This document shows positions 12,535 to 25,981 of a stretch of DNA of 64,000 nucleotides, one piece after another. The position numbers and the translations under genes are program-made. Source of the stretch: Leptobrachium leishanense (Eukaryota; Chordata; Amphibia; Anura; Megophryidae); contig CM019065.1 of assembly GCA_009667805.1 (NCBI GenBank), forward strand, positions 151,564,101 through 151,628,100, read 5' to 3'. The stretch's first letter is position 1, and each line of letters begins with the position of its first letter. The notes beneath the pieces are model-generated. The model ran no database searches. It was not told where the DNA came from and saw only the letters and a list, made by a program, of their open reading frames with translations.

Positions 12535-12712
12535 CAGTGTTTCCCAAACTTCTCCACGGGATCCTCAACCAGGCCAGATTTTGCAGATCACGTTGGGAAA
12601 ATGCGGACTGAATCCTGCAATCACTGAGCAGCAAATCATATCACCTTTGCTTATGATATCTGGCAAACCTGGCATTTCAGCGGGTCCTGAGGACAGGTTT
12701 GCGAAACACATG
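12535..12712. mobile_element. hAT-type MITE, family H, with 8-bp target duplication
   Basis: The element begins cagtgtttcccaaact and ends with the inverse form gtttgcgaaacacatg. It is flanked by the direct repeat ctctagac at 12527-12534 and 12713-12720. Eight-base duplications are typical of hAT transposition. Related copies lie at 45144, 49652 and 27950. Confidence 0.8.
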
Positions 12713-13978
12713 CTCTAGACTATCATACATGTTTACATTACATTTTTATTTACATAAATAGTCAATGTTTTGAATGTGTTTCTTCAATTCATGGATATGT
12801 TCCTGTTTATATCAATTTGATATCAGGAGGGGAAAGGTAGCAGTTTTTGAAGAGCCTAGGTCATCACCTATTCCAAATACAAACAATGATTGTAAGAATA
12901 TTATAAAATATCTGGTGGTTATTCTGTTAAATAATTTCTGTAAAAAAACATGAGGATGCTCATTGTCTATGACCAGTTATTGGTCTAGTACATCGCAAAC
13001 AATGATCCCCCAGGTGTTTATTGCCTACTATTACGTTTAATGCAATAGATGGCCAGATAATCATGAGAGGTGTAGTTCAGTAACATCTGGAGGACTCGAG
13101 TTTGAGATCCCTGGTCTTTTAAGTGTATGGCAATTCACCCAAAACCTACTATACTGTTGTAAGAGACAATCCTACTTTTGGAGCATGCAGTACAGCCCTA
13201 GCATTCAATAAATAAAATCAACACCACTCCCCAGTCAACTGGAGAGATTTTGATATTGAATTAAATTACTATGTTTTGAGCCACGATTGTCTGCACAAAC
13301 TTGTATCTGGGTTATTTCCCTAGATGGCTGCAAGTCATTTGAATTGTATACTACTAATACCCCCCCCCCCCGTATTATTCTCCTCCATTCACAGGTTCTC
13401 TTCCTATTTATGGATATCCGTCAATTTGGCAAGCTTCATATGTTTTGTACTAGGTTCAAATACACTGTACCTCCTGTTTCCTTTGATATTCACTGGATCC
13501 TCCCCCTCCTTATTTTTTATCTTCTGTACCACCTACTTTATCTTATAGTTTTGATGTTAAATTCCAGTTTTGTTGATCTTTTTGTCACATCATGAATAGT
13601 GAATTGGTGGCTGCCCATGCTCTAATTAATATAGGGGCTATTGGAGCTGCAGTTCTAGACCCATGTTCCACAATAGGTCCAGAGCAAAGTTATCCAGGTC
13701 CGAACCAATTGCTTTTGATTATTAAATAGTATGACTACTTTATGTTATTCAATAATATATTCTCAATTTTCAATTTCCTAAAATATGCTTGTCCCTGCTA
13801 GTATACTATACATAGGTGTTGCGATTGATCCTTATGGTTGGTGTGAATCCATTTTCATACCTTACTTTAGACAGGTGAGCTTTTTATAGGTGTTGTATAG
13901 GATAAAATCATACACTTTTAAACTCCAAGTATTCCTGACCATCTGGGCAGATCACATTTTTCTAATATATTTAACCTA

Positions 13979-14143
<165 letters not shown>

Positions 14144-14725
14144 TTAATATAAAATGATCAGGTTAAGCTAATTATGATACACATGAAAAAAAATGTAAAA
14201 TTTTGCAGATCAGGACTTTAGGAACAGAGAAATATTGAGAGAGAATTCTATATCATAGGAAAGGGAGACCTTTATTTCTGACGGTAAAATGCAGAAAACA
14301 TATAGGTCTGATGAAGAGAAAATGCATAGAATGCAACAGCTACAACACAGAATAGATATCCTATTGAGACAGAGGAAACCGTATACTGAAATACTCTGTG
14401 ACTGGACATGAAATCTCATCTTGAAGTTATGATCATGGACCAAACACAAAAAGTGGTGGAAAAACCACCAATGTGTTCTACAAAATGTGTGCAGCAATGA
14501 ACATTCAATGATTAAGGGCACTATTACATTATTCACGCTAACGTTAGCGCTCACCTGTGTGAGCGTTAATGTTAGCTTTGGTGGCCCTAGCGTGGGCGCA
14601 CCATATTACAATCCAAACGCTAACGGTTTAAAAAAAATGTTAGCGATTTGAATCTTGCGCTTTTCAGCGCAAGCTTACTGTACTTTGCGCTCCCTATACA
14701 TAACATGGAGAGAAAGAGTTATTAA

Positions 14726-16042
14726 CCACTTGGCTGCTATGGACGCGCTCAGCGCGTAAAGCCAAGTGGTTCTCCTGTGCTATGGACGCGCTGAGCGCGT
14801 CCATGCACAGGAGGCAGCAATCCGCCGGATTCCGGCGGATTGCTGCGCCCCCCGGTGCGGGCTGACATCTTGGAAGTCAGCCCAGCACTCGGGACCCCGG
14901 AGGAGCAATTAGATGTCATTGCGGCGGCGCGATGACATCTAATTCAGGCCCCCCCCGCATGTGTGGAGGAGGCGCCTGAAAGGGAGGGGGGGCAGGGGGT
15001 TCGCCGGGGGTTCACAGGGGGTTCGCCGGGGGGCAGGGGGTTAATACAGGCACCGTTTGGAAGGGCACAGCCTGCCCTTCCAAACGGTGGCTGTGATTAA
15101 CCCCTGGGGAGCCGGATCACGAATCGGCGCTGAAAAGCGCCGGATCGTGATCCTCTCCTGGAGCTGGCCGACATCTTGGATGTCGGCCAAGCCTCCAGGA
15201 ACTCCCCCTGAGACTGGCGTCATCGTGCATAGCATGATGATGCCAGTCCTGGAGTTAACCCCTAGCTGCCACCAATGGTGGAGATAGGGGGTTCTAATGA
15301 ACCCCCTATCTCCCGATCCGTGGCAGCTAGGGGTTAATATTTGATATTGTTGGATCGGCCAGAGCATGGCCGTTCCAACGATACCAAACATGAAAATGAA
15401 AAATGTTTTTTAAAAAAAGTAAAAAATAAAAATAAAAAAATATTTAAAAAAAAATTCTAAAAAAATAAACACGTTTTTTTTTTCTTTTGTTAATGCAGCA
15501 ATATTGTTCCCATTTCAATTATAATATGCACAATAATGTTGCACTAACGATTTTTGTATGCGGTGCGTTTGTTAAAAAAAGCAAAATTTTCCCCCAAAAA
15601 AAATGTAACGAGACCCCATTTCTAATTTTTTTAACAAGCGCACCCCATACAAAATATCAAAGGATCGCATGTTAAAATGTGAAAAAAACCACTTTACACA
15701 TAATAAATTATTGAAAATTCAAATTTTATTGCATTTTTTGTTATAATATACAGACATGACATAATGTATACATATAATAATGACATACTATGAATCTGCC
15801 GAGTCTGCCGGAAAGAACGATATATAATATGTCTGGGTCATATATCAAAATATGGCTACAAAACGCTGTTAAACATGATGTTAAACATGATTATCAACAG
15901 CAGTAGGTTATGTGGGAGAGGCTGAACCCGATGGACGCATGTCTTTTTTCAGCCTATGTAACTATGTAACTATGTAACTATGAGCGAAAGCGGTAAAAAT
16001 GACCTCAGCACAGAGGTGTGAAAAGCCTCAGCAGCGAAAGGG
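14726..16042. mobile_element. piggyBac-like non-autonomous element with TTAA duplication
   Basis: TTAA is present at 14722-14725 and 16043-16046. The ends are ccacttggctgctatgg and, read inward from the right, cccttTcgctgctgaggc, so both follow CC-A/C-Y-TT-S-GCTGCT. TTAA targets with CCY termini are the hallmark of piggyBac elements. Inside are a GC-rich zone with several hairpins (cgctcagcgcg, tccgccggattccggcgga) and an A/T-rich zone. A partial inverted copy lies at 21939-22800. No transposase is encoded; reading frames inside the hairpins are mirror-image translations. Confidence 0.75.
15891..15975 (+). mobile_element. LINE 3' tail inserted in the piggyBac-like element
   Basis: The sequence runs gaggctgaacccgatggacg, then gtctttTTtcagcctatg, and ends in repeats of taactatg. 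This is the usual appearance of CR1/L2-type LINE ends with short tandem tails. The related copy at 21939-22800 lacks exactly this piece between its ttcgctca and tcatgtttaa blocks, which proves it is a later insertion. Confidence 0.75.
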
Positions 16043-18164
16043 TTAAGCGTCAAGATTGCAATGTACTAATGTTAATTACCGTCCGGCTGCGGTTAGCCGG
16101 AAAGTTAACCACAGCCAGGACCTGGTACTAACGGATTCCGCTTCTGCAGAATCCATCAGCACCAGCTAAAAATCCCCCCAAAATTAATGAAATACTCACC
16201 TTCCATCCCACGTTGGGAATGGCAGCTCCAACTGCCTCCTCTGGCTGCTGGGAGAGACTGGGGGAAAAAGTCCCCCAGTATCCCTCTGCGGATCACTACG
16301 CCGACCTGCCGGATCTCGCAAGACGAGATCCTGCAGGTCACGTGACCGGCAGCCTTAATGGAGTCCTATAGGACTCCAGCGAGGGAATGATCACGGCAGT
16401 ACTTTGTGCCGGATTATGACGCAGGCAGCTTTTCTAGTGCCTGCATCGTAATATCACACTAAAACAGGGACAAGAAGGAGAAAAGGTGCAGGTTTTTCTC
16501 CCTAGCATCTCCGTTTAAGCGTGAAGAAGTCTTGTAAGCTCATTTACAGGTATGGAGTCTAGTAATTTTATATCGACTCAGGAGGCTCCATATTTTGCAT
16601 TCTCTTTTCTTTACTAAACAAATCGCTGCTGGTCAGGTGATGGTGACCAGGAAGATGACATCAAGGCTTAGGTACACGTGTGTTTGATGAGGTAATTCAC
16701 TGGATGTCTACAAATACACTTTAGTGTGCACCAGTTTAGCCATTTTATGTTGTAATACAAATGACATCATTACTTCAAAGATTCAGTCTTTTTAATTAAA
16801 AGGTGCTAAAATTTCCACAGGACATCAGTTTTTAAGGATATAATTTACAAAAGGAGTGTGAAGATTTAAAGATTCAGTTTAGAAATATACTGCCCCTTGT
16901 GCCACTTCCGCTTCACTCTCTGCAGCCCATATTGTCACTGCCCCACTATACCCTCCTATGCCCCATTACACATCCATTGGTCCTTGGCTCCATCGTAAGG
17001 AGCTGACACCGATACCCGCTGCCTGCCATGGATCAAGGCCCTCTGATAGCGATCAAAAATTCCGAACATCTAGGTCAACTCGTGTTTTTCTTAAAAAATA
17101 TATATATTTCCGTCACATAACTCCTACAGCACAGTGATCGACACCTACTGATCTTAAGTTAGACTACACACAAGAATGTGGCACCTAGTTTAGTACAAAG
17201 AATGTATTTTATCTAAAATTAAGACGTAGTCCAGAAATAACAAGGCTACACAAATGAGATTATTTTACAGCACAGTGAACAAAATAATTAACTGGATAAG
17301 AAACATCTCTGCAACTGTAGGAAGAATATGTGTAATTTCATCTTCATTGAAATTCACATTAAAAAATAATTTGACTCTTAGGTAGGGTCCACACTTGAGG
17401 TTATCAAGGAGTTGGATAAATATAAGCCAATACACAAACACACAGAGAAAATACAATAATCCTTCACTGCAGCAGTGAGTACCACAGGGGAGCCATGAGG
17501 AGGATGCGGTTCATATGCGCACAATATGTAGGGCAACACCTGAGGCCCTGCCTCTCCTTCTCACAGCCATATATATAAAAAGGATATAGCAGGATGCATG
17601 GGTGGATAGACTCCCATCAGTCATCACATGTCCATGTTCAACACCAGCGCCTACATACCAACCAATTAGGGATTCGCCCTGAAACACGGCTTCATTTTCA
17701 GCAGAGAATTTAACTAGGACATGATCTTTTGTTAGCGAACATATCAAGCCGAATTGACCATGTGCTTGAGTGGCATAAAATAGTTAAAATGCGGTTAATG
17801 ACCGCATCACTGCAAACCATTCTGGCTGAACAGGTATGGAGTATAAACCCAGTCCTGTCAATTAGGACATAAATTGTCCTTCACCTGGACTTTACCATTT
17901 GGATTCCATTTTAAATTGCCTCTAAATCCAAGTGAAAAGACTGTAAATCAAATTTCTATTTTATTTAACTCCGAGTGAGTGTCTTTCATTTTTTAGTTTC
18001 CTGGTACAGATGGTTTAGCTAGATTATGTATGGGGTCTTCAGCTTGAAATATGATGGAAAGGGAGCTTTTAGGAACCCCTGTACACACACTCAGTATCAC
18101 TTTGTCATTCAATGCATACATTGACCTCAACTGAATTAATAGTGCTTTTATTCATATGGATTAA

Positions 18165-18425
18165 CCTCTTCAAGACGGACTGGTGTCGCCCGTCAAAGGT
18201 GGGTTAACGCCAGCGAGGCGTACATGTACGCCTTGCCGACAGGTGCCGTGGGAGCCGATGATTTTGGCCCACCCTGCAGCCTGAGTCCAGGCCATCTCTC
18301 TGTAGCCAACTGCGCGTGGCATGCGCCAGCTGTATGGAGGGGCTGAGGCGACCCATTGAAGACAGCCTCCCCCCGCGAGGACGGCATAACACATCCTGCA
18401 GCGGCAACGGCAACTCAGCAAAGGT
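18165..18425. mobile_element. possible TTAA-type element fragment
   Basis: A TTAA at about 18163 is followed by cctcttcaagacggactgg and a GC-rich zone with a perfect palindromic core (gcgtacatgtacgc). The beginning resembles TTAA-flanked elements that start CCCTTAAGGAC in frogs. No matching right end was located, so it is treated as a fragment. Three overlapping minus-strand reading frames here have no recognised domain. Confidence 0.35.
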
Positions 18426-18515
18426 AAGACCAGAGATCTACTGACATCAGATTTTATTCATATATATGCACTAAATACAATCCAGAAAATGACTATATTT
18501 CATGTAACCTTAAAA

Positions 18516-19643
18516 AGTCTATTCACAAACCACTGAAATTGGGTGCCTATTTTACCGTTTTTCGGTGATTCCATTTCGCCAAACATACGATGAATTGACT
18601 ACTTAGCTAAAGGTCACCATATTTTGCCGAAATTGGAGCTGCTGAAGCAGTTATCGGCGAAAACTGCCAAATTGCACCGATAACTGAGTTTCACCTTATT
18701 GGCATCAGCGAATTGTGCCAAACTGAAAAAATACAAATCCACAATTTTCTTGATAGTATAAATCAGTAAAAAATTTAAAAATAATAAAAAAAGTCCTTAA
18801 AAAATAATGAAAAGGTCTGTTACAAAATACAAAAAAAGCATTTTAAAAAAATAGGTCAAAAACAAATATGTCTAAAAATACAAAAAGGTGTTCAAAAAAT
18901 TAAAAAAGGTTTTTGCTTTAGGCTAGGGTCAGACTGAGGCAGTGCGAACGCGCGTTCTGGCGCACATAATCACGGCCGCACTAGCAGCAGATGCCGGGCA
19001 ATGACAGCCAATATACGAAGTACGGTCGCACAAAAGTCCGGCCGCGCAACGCAAGTGGAAAATGAACGCATTTTTTCGAGAACGTTAAACCGCTGGTACT
19101 GACGTACAGAGTGCGCTGCGGCCGCATAGCAGCGTGTGTGCGTGATTAGGAGATGTCAGACGCTGCTAGTGTGCGGCCAACATAACGTTCAAACAGCCGG
19201 ATTTCCCTAGACTTCTTTTCACCCCATCGTCATGAAATACGTCCAGAATTGCGCATCGTCTGACCACTTAAGCGTATTCCGTGAAAAAATGCGTGCGCAC
19301 GCATCGACGTACATTTTGACGGTGGCCGCAGAAAATGCGCTCATCTGTCCCTAGCCTAAAATGAAAAGAATAAACTGTCTTAAAAAAAAAATGGGATTTG
19401 CCTGTTTAAACCTGTCGAACTTAAAGTTAGGGCATTTTGCCGGAATTCCAGTGCAATTCTGCGTTCTATGGGGCAATTTCAGTGCTGCCGAATGCCGCTA
19501 AATTGCAGCTAACTGTGGCGAATTGCACCGTATTTTGCTGTCAATTCACCAGTATTTGCAGAATTGGCCCGAAATTACACCAAATGGTGAAATTTACTGT
19601 CAGGTGCAATTTGGGGCCAATTCGGAAGTCAGTGAATAACCTC
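18516..19643. mobile_element. long inverted-repeat element (tctattcacaaa ends), interrupted by a Harbinger-like MITE
   Basis: The left end reads gtctattcacaaaccactg and the right end cagtgaataacctcc. The middle is A-rich on the left of the insertion and continues as A-rich on the right, so 18921-19356 interrupts a single element. An uninterrupted relative lies at 52098-52733, with the same blocks such as ggcatcagc(g/a)aatt. Confidence 0.65.
18921..19356. mobile_element. Harbinger-like MITE, family G (GGCTAGGGTCAGAC ends)
   Basis: It starts ggctagggtcagactg and ends ctgtccctagcc, flanked by TTA and TAA. Shared inner blocks include gtgcgaacgcgcgt, atcacggccg and ggtcgcacaaaagtccgg. Close relatives are at 28450-28872 and 61104-61528. 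Three-base TWA duplications fit PIF/Harbinger transposition. Confidence 0.75.
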
Positions 19644-19975
19644 CTAAGGTTATACTTACTCTAGGTATTGTGATCACTCAATATATTTTGAGTGGTCACA
19701 GTGCCCTGAATGTCCTTGCACCTCTGTACTGGCACTCCCAAAAAGTTGAGAGTAAGTGCTGATCACAGCTTCATGATGAGTTCCCAGAAGCAGGACTCTT
19801 TTTGGGACCTAGGTCCCTCCAATGGCTCTCCATACACTTGTATTGAATTGGATAGGCGTTCACTCAAGTGTTGAAGCTGCCCTCGGAAGTAGCCGGCAGT
19901 ATGTCACAACTTAAGGAGCACCAAGGGAGCACAGGGCTGGAAAGAAGGTGAGTTTTTAAACTATATATAGGATTA

Positions 19976-20042
19976 GTGTCGAGAAAAGTGGAGCGCCACA
20001 CCAGAATAATACCCTCATCTTATCACAACACTAGTCGCCAAA
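19976..20042. mobile_element. 67-bp insertion with a perfect 14-bp target duplication
   Basis: The 14-nt repeat tatatataggatta occurs at 19962-19975 and again at 20043-20056. Between them is gtgtcgagaaaagtggagcg and about 47 further bases. A long direct duplication around a very short unique insert fits a severely 5'-truncated target-primed retrotransposon copy. The family was not identified. Confidence 0.6.
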
Positions 20043-20185
20043 TATATATAGGATTAAGATGGAAAAGGAAGTTTGGAGGGTTCAGGAGGCATTAATGTTT
20101 AATAGCTCCATTTCTCCCCTTCCATTTTGACCCTAGAGTGCCCTTTATCAAAAGAAAAAACAAGACGCTTTGCCATTTATTGATA

Positions 20186-20447
20186 AATTACTTGACTAAC
20201 TTATACCTAGAGAAATTGTTTAGTATAAACACTACCTAAACATGTGAAAGAATGCTGTCCCTAACTCAACAAGGCATGGATATGGATATACAGTACAACT
20301 GTGTGCGCATATCATGTACTTTAAAATGTGCCAAGCAATTAGTTAAAATTATTATAACTGTGACATGATTACAGTCTTCCCAGGTGATTAGCTTTCCCAA
20401 ACGATCGCATGCAGACCCTCCTCTTTGTCTTCTAGCCGCACCTTTGG
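20186..20447 (+). repeat. left arm of a 262-bp inverted repeat
   Basis: The segment from aattacttgactaac to ctagccgcacctttgg returns in reverse complement at 22811-23072 with few differences, for example gccgcacc versus gccacacc. The arms have equal length. The interval between them holds a Tc1 relic and a partial piggyBac-like element. Confidence 0.9.
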
Positions 20448-20622
20448 CGCAAGGTTTTTATAGCCTTGGAATGAGGTCAGTCCCTGAGAGATGGAGCTGA
20501 GGGACTAGATTGAGGTTACTTGTCATAGCTCGAGTTACAGAACACACGTAAGTAGTCACACATGTAGGTACACACAGCCATTTCACAGACATGTAATGAT
20601 TAGATTATATATATATATATAT

Positions 20623-21773
<1,151 letters not shown>

Positions 21774-21938
21774 TATATTCTATTATTTCAATGAACTAAC
21801 ATCTGTAAATACAGAGTATCTCATTTTATGTAGAATTATAAAATGTTCCAATGGGTGCATATTATCTTAAAGGGACACTACCACTTAGATAAACTGTAAT
21901 TAGATTACTTGTGCACTACAAACAAAACAACCTTTTAA

Positions 21939-22800
21939 CCCTTTCGCTGCTGAGCCTTTTCATACCTCTGTGCTGAGCTCATTTTTACCGGTTTCGCTCA
22001 TCATGTTTAAATGCGATTTGAAGTCACATTTTATTATACAATATATCGTTCTTTCCGGGAGACTTGGCAGATTCATAATATATCATTATTATATGTATAC
22101 GTTATGTCCTGTCTGTATATTATAACAAAAAATGCAATAAAATTTGAATTTTCAATAATTTACAACGTGTAAAGTGGTTTTTCTTCACATTTTAACATGC
22201 GAGCGTTTGCGGTTATATTTTCTATGGGTTGCGCTTGTTAAAAAAATTAGAAATGGGGAATCGTTACTTTTTTGGGGGAAAATTACGTGTTTTTTAGCAA
22301 ACGCCCCCCATAGAAAAAATCGTTAATGTGAACAATGATGCTGCACTATAATTGAAATGGGAACAATATTGCTGCACTAATAAAACTAAAAAAGTTTTTT
22401 ACATTTTTTTATTTTTTTATTTATTTTTTAATTTTAATTTTATTTTTAATTATTATTTTTTACAGGTTACATGGTCATGTTCGGTATCATTGGAAAGGCC
22501 ACGCTCTGGCCGTAATAACATTAACCCCTAGCTGTCACGGATCGGGAGATAGGGGGTTCATTGGAACCCCCTATCTCCACCATAGGTGGCAGCAAGGGGT
22601 TAATTGTGAAACTGGCGTCATCGCGCTATGACTGGCGCCAGTCATTAGGGGGATATCCCGGAAGCTTGGCCGACATCCAAGATGTCGGCCAGCTCCGGGA
22701 GGGGACCGCGATACGACGCATGTTAGCGCCATATCGCATCCAGCCCCCTAGGGGTTAAAGACAGCCGCCGCTTGGAAAGGCGTCTATCGTGCCCGCCGGG
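21939..22800 (-). mobile_element. partial piggyBac-like element (same family as 14726-16042)
   Basis: It begins after TTAA (21935-21938) with ccctttcgctgctgagcc and matches the reverse complement of the 14726-16042 copy: the A/T-rich middle, then the hairpin zone (cccctatctccaccat, ttggccgacatc). It stops at about 22800 after ggggtcccgg, where the right arm of the inverted repeat begins, so the second terminus is missing. Confidence 0.75.
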
Positions 22801-22810
22801 GTCCCGGACA

Positions 22811-23072
22811 CCAAAGGTGTGGCTAGAAGACAAAGAGGAGGGTCTGCATGCGATCGTTTGGGAAAGCTAATCACCTAGGAAGACTGTAATCATGTCACAG
22901 TTATAATAATTTTAACTAATTGCTTGGCACATTTTAAAGTACATGATATGCGCACACAGTTGCACTGTATATCCATATCCATGCCTTGTTGAGTTAGGGA
23001 CAGCATTATTTCACATGTTTAGGTAGTGTTTATACTAAACAATTTCTCTGGGTATAAGTTAGTCAGGTAATT
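22811..23072 (-). repeat. right arm of the 262-bp inverted repeat
   Basis: This is the reverse complement of 20186-20447, running from ccaaaggtgtggctag to gttagtcaggtaatt. Its left edge abuts a truncated piggyBac-like element and its right edge abuts a truncated family B MITE. It therefore looks like an inverted copy placed between two broken repeats. Confidence 0.9.
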
Positions 23073-23220
23073 GGCAGGAGAAGGGAACAACCTCCTAGAC
23101 CAACTAGCTGATTTGGAAAGTGAGATAAATTGGAGAATTCTTCTGGTTTGCCTATTTTGACCTAAAATTTTCACTTCTCCAGTCATTCTCCAGAGTTTCA
23201 CCTTTCTTTGAAGAGACCTG
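23073..23220. mobile_element. family B MITE, left end missing
   Basis: The element starts inside the family sequence at ggcaggagaaggg and continues through agctgatttggaaagtgag to ctttgaagagacctg. Compared with the complete copy at 35415-35595, about 35 bases of the left terminus are absent, and the break coincides with the end of the inverted-repeat arm. Confidence 0.75.
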
Positions 23221-24839
23221 CAAGAGTCTTAATGAGGGCAAGAAGTTAGACTGTAGGTCCTCAGTGTCTTTGTCTTTCTGGAATGTCTGTGTGCATGTTT
23301 GCGTATGAGATTTTTGTCTGTGGGATCAATGCATTTATAGTCTGTAAAATGTTTGTCTGATGATGCCACATATCATGCTGTATATGCAATTATTGCTTTA
23401 TAAGTCAGTTGTGTCATTTTGTTTATGGGATAAGAGTTTCTAAAAATGTGTGGGATGTTTGTATGATACTTGTCTGTGTTCTGAGAGCTTTAATGTATAT
23501 GTGATGATGATGATTGTCTGTTGTGCAGTGTCTCAATGTATGTGGGAGTTTGCGTGTTTTTATTTATGAAATTCACTGCCGGAAGGATATGTGAAAGTGC
23601 AAAATGCTTAGCTGGACTAAATTTATCAGGCACATTTTAGTCACTACGGTCACTTATGCTTCAGTGGTCACGATGAGAACAGTTTGCCCCCTCCCAATAC
23701 ACACACTTCCTCCCATTGGGTTGTCCTTTACCCGCTCTGACAGCTTTTCAAAGTGGAGTTGTCATCTCCACCCTGAAGACTGTCAATCAGTGGTCGCTGC
23801 ACAGCCAATACAAGGATGCACATAGAACCCAAACTCTAGCTTGAGGAGGTAGTCCACTAGGTAATTCTTCTATAGACACAGATGAACCAGTTGTCCTGAA
23901 CCAGCATCTAGCTACTTCCTGCAAATAGATTCCGGAAGCCAGAAGTAATGACAGGGTCACGGGACAAAAGGTTATTTAATTTCACCTTAATAGAAAAAAA
24001 GAACAGGGTGGAGTTCAGCAGAGGTTAATAGTGAGCCCGCTTCACTTTCTTTTACACAATGTGGCAATTGCCTATTATTAATATATACATTTAAACAGTC
24101 TGATACAGTGATGTGCATGTCTCATGTCATACATCAGTTTCCTTGCAAGTTCTAAGACTGTAGCTCTGTCTGTCCATCCGTAGGTGGATGGCTGGATGCT
24201 GTGTTATGCCACAAAGCCTCTTCAAATAGATCATAAAACCTAGCAGTGGATCTGTCTGTGAGCATTATCAGGTTATCAGTGAGCTCTGTCTGTCAGGGTG
24301 CCACGTTGCTGGCAGTGAGTGGATTTGTCTGGGATCAGAGTGTTAGTTATGCACAGAATGTTCTGTCTGATGCACAGAGGCCGCTCCTCATACTACCTGC
24401 AATGCAGAGCCTGGCATCTCCCCTGTAACCCTATCCCTGCCAGCAAGGAGACAAGCATTTCCCTAGTAACCCAGCCATGAAAAAAGACAGCATTTCCCCA
24501 TGTAAACCCATTTCTTGTACAATCGGAGCAAAGCAGTTCAGCTGAATGATAAATAGCTTTGACTATTTGCTATGTCTGCTTTCCTATTCTGAACCTGACG
24601 CCTGTCTGCATGATGTACTGACTGACTCATTTCTACCGGTCAGCTTTCGGTGCATCATTTCTTGCAATAATTTGGATGACATGCATGCAGGCATTTGTCT
24701 CAGGGAAATAGCAACCAATTCCTCTTCTCATCCATAGAGGGTTAGAATATATTTGCAATTTCTCTCATGTTGCCAACCAAGGTGAATTAAATGATCTACC
24801 TTATCAAGGCATTTTCCTATTACTTGTTAAATGTCACAA

Positions 24840-24990
24840 TAACGATAGCTAGACATACAGACACATAGGTAAACAGACCTTTAAAAAGATACATAGGTAG
24901 ACATATATTAGAGTAGACAGACGCATACATTTGACTTACAGACACATAGATATACAGACAGATGGACATTAGACAGGTGACCCAAAGTCA
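24840..24990. repeat. degenerate TAGACAGACA-type microsatellite
   Basis: Variants of agacatacagacacatagg and tagacagacgcatac follow each other with many substitutions. It is a decayed tetra- or hexanucleotide tract without coding meaning. Confidence 0.55.
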
Positions 24991-25639
24991 TCACCAGTAG
25001 TAAGGCACTAATTGGATCGAGTGTTCTGGCCCATTTCTGGAATGTATTCCTCATACTAATTCTTTTATACCATACATGCATTTTTATATTCCCACTACTT
25101 ATTACCGGCTATGTATGAAGTATTTCAGATACAACGAGAAGTCTCACACATCTTCATGTACGTAATTTCTTTGTTTGTCTACATATCTCAAGAACCCTTG
25201 TTCGGCCACAGGGATCTGCTCGGATCTCCCGCTGAAAATAATGACAGGGCCCAGGTTGGCTTGATAGTTCAAACCTGGTTTCATGAGATTTCACTGCAGA
25301 AAATGTCACTGATGTGGATTACAATAGATGCATATATGTATATTTTAATATTAACGTGTTTTAATCTATTATCTAAAGCCTGGAATGTTCCACTAATACT
25401 TAATGATCTCTGAGAGGTCTGGGTACCAGTCAGGCCCAGCCATACATATTGTGGGGCCCTGGGCAAAAAACAACATTGATCGATTGTATTGCATTCACAT
25501 ATGCATGCACTTATATGCACCCCTTCACCTGCATGTACATCTGAAGCCACATATTTATACTCATATACACAAACCCATGCAAACACAATCTTCGCAATCT
25601 AATGGAGTAGACACTGGTAAATGAACACACTTTAGCTTA

Positions 25640-25905
25640 ACTCCCTTGCTTAGGCGATTTGCATATGCCACTTTCATTTCTTTCCCCCTGCATGACCCTA
25701 TTACTTCTCCCTACAAGTTCCTCTCCATTGCCTCCCCCTGCATGTGTCTCTCCATTCCTCAAACTGCATTCCAGCATGTTCCACTCTATTCCTCCATTCC
25801 CCACTCCATGCCTGCATGTCCATCCCCATTCCTCTCCTGCATATCCTTCTCCCTGAAAATCCCTCTCCATGCAGCATGTCCCTTTCCATTCTTCCCCTGC
25901 ATATC
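25640..25905. repeat. degenerate minisatellite (ctccattcctcccctgcatg-like units)
   Basis: Units of roughly 25-35 bp containing ctccattcct and ctgcatgt recur about eight times with substitutions and indels. The open reading frames on both strands here are translations of this array. Confidence 0.6.
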
Positions 25906-25931
25906 TGGGGCTGGGTGGAGTAGAAGTAGTA

Positions 25932-25981
25932 CCGGCTGGGTGGAGTAGAGGTAACATCACTGCTCAAAACCATGGAAACTG
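25932..25981 (+). mobile_element. tRNA-derived SINE, 5' part (split by an LTR)
   Basis: The sequence ggctgggtggagtagaggta resembles the start of a tRNA-derived SINE head with an A-box-like tggagtagagg. A 22-bp piece of the same start is duplicated just before it (25910-25931). The SINE continues after the LTR at 27656. The minus-strand copy at 32053-32248 supplies the uninterrupted comparison. Confidence 0.75.

Larger units (their letters stand above)
14517..16535. mobile_element. family D GC-rich inverted-repeat element, split by a piggyBac-like insertion
   Basis: The left part begins near gggcactattacattattcacgctaac, and the right part ends with ctccctagcatctccg then tttaagcgtgaag. The right half (about 16047-16535) shares blocks such as ggagtcctat, atcctgcaggtcacgtgacc and aatatcacactaaaa with 34857-35190, and looser similarity with 32390-32990 and 54310-54722. 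The outer ends are diverged, so the boundaries are approximate. Confidence 0.5.

Noticed and set aside
15041..15391. Opposed reading frames with similar peptides (PTSWMSAKPPG and its mirror)
   Set aside because: Produced by hairpins in the piggyBac-like element; the same peptides recur in its second copy at 22561.
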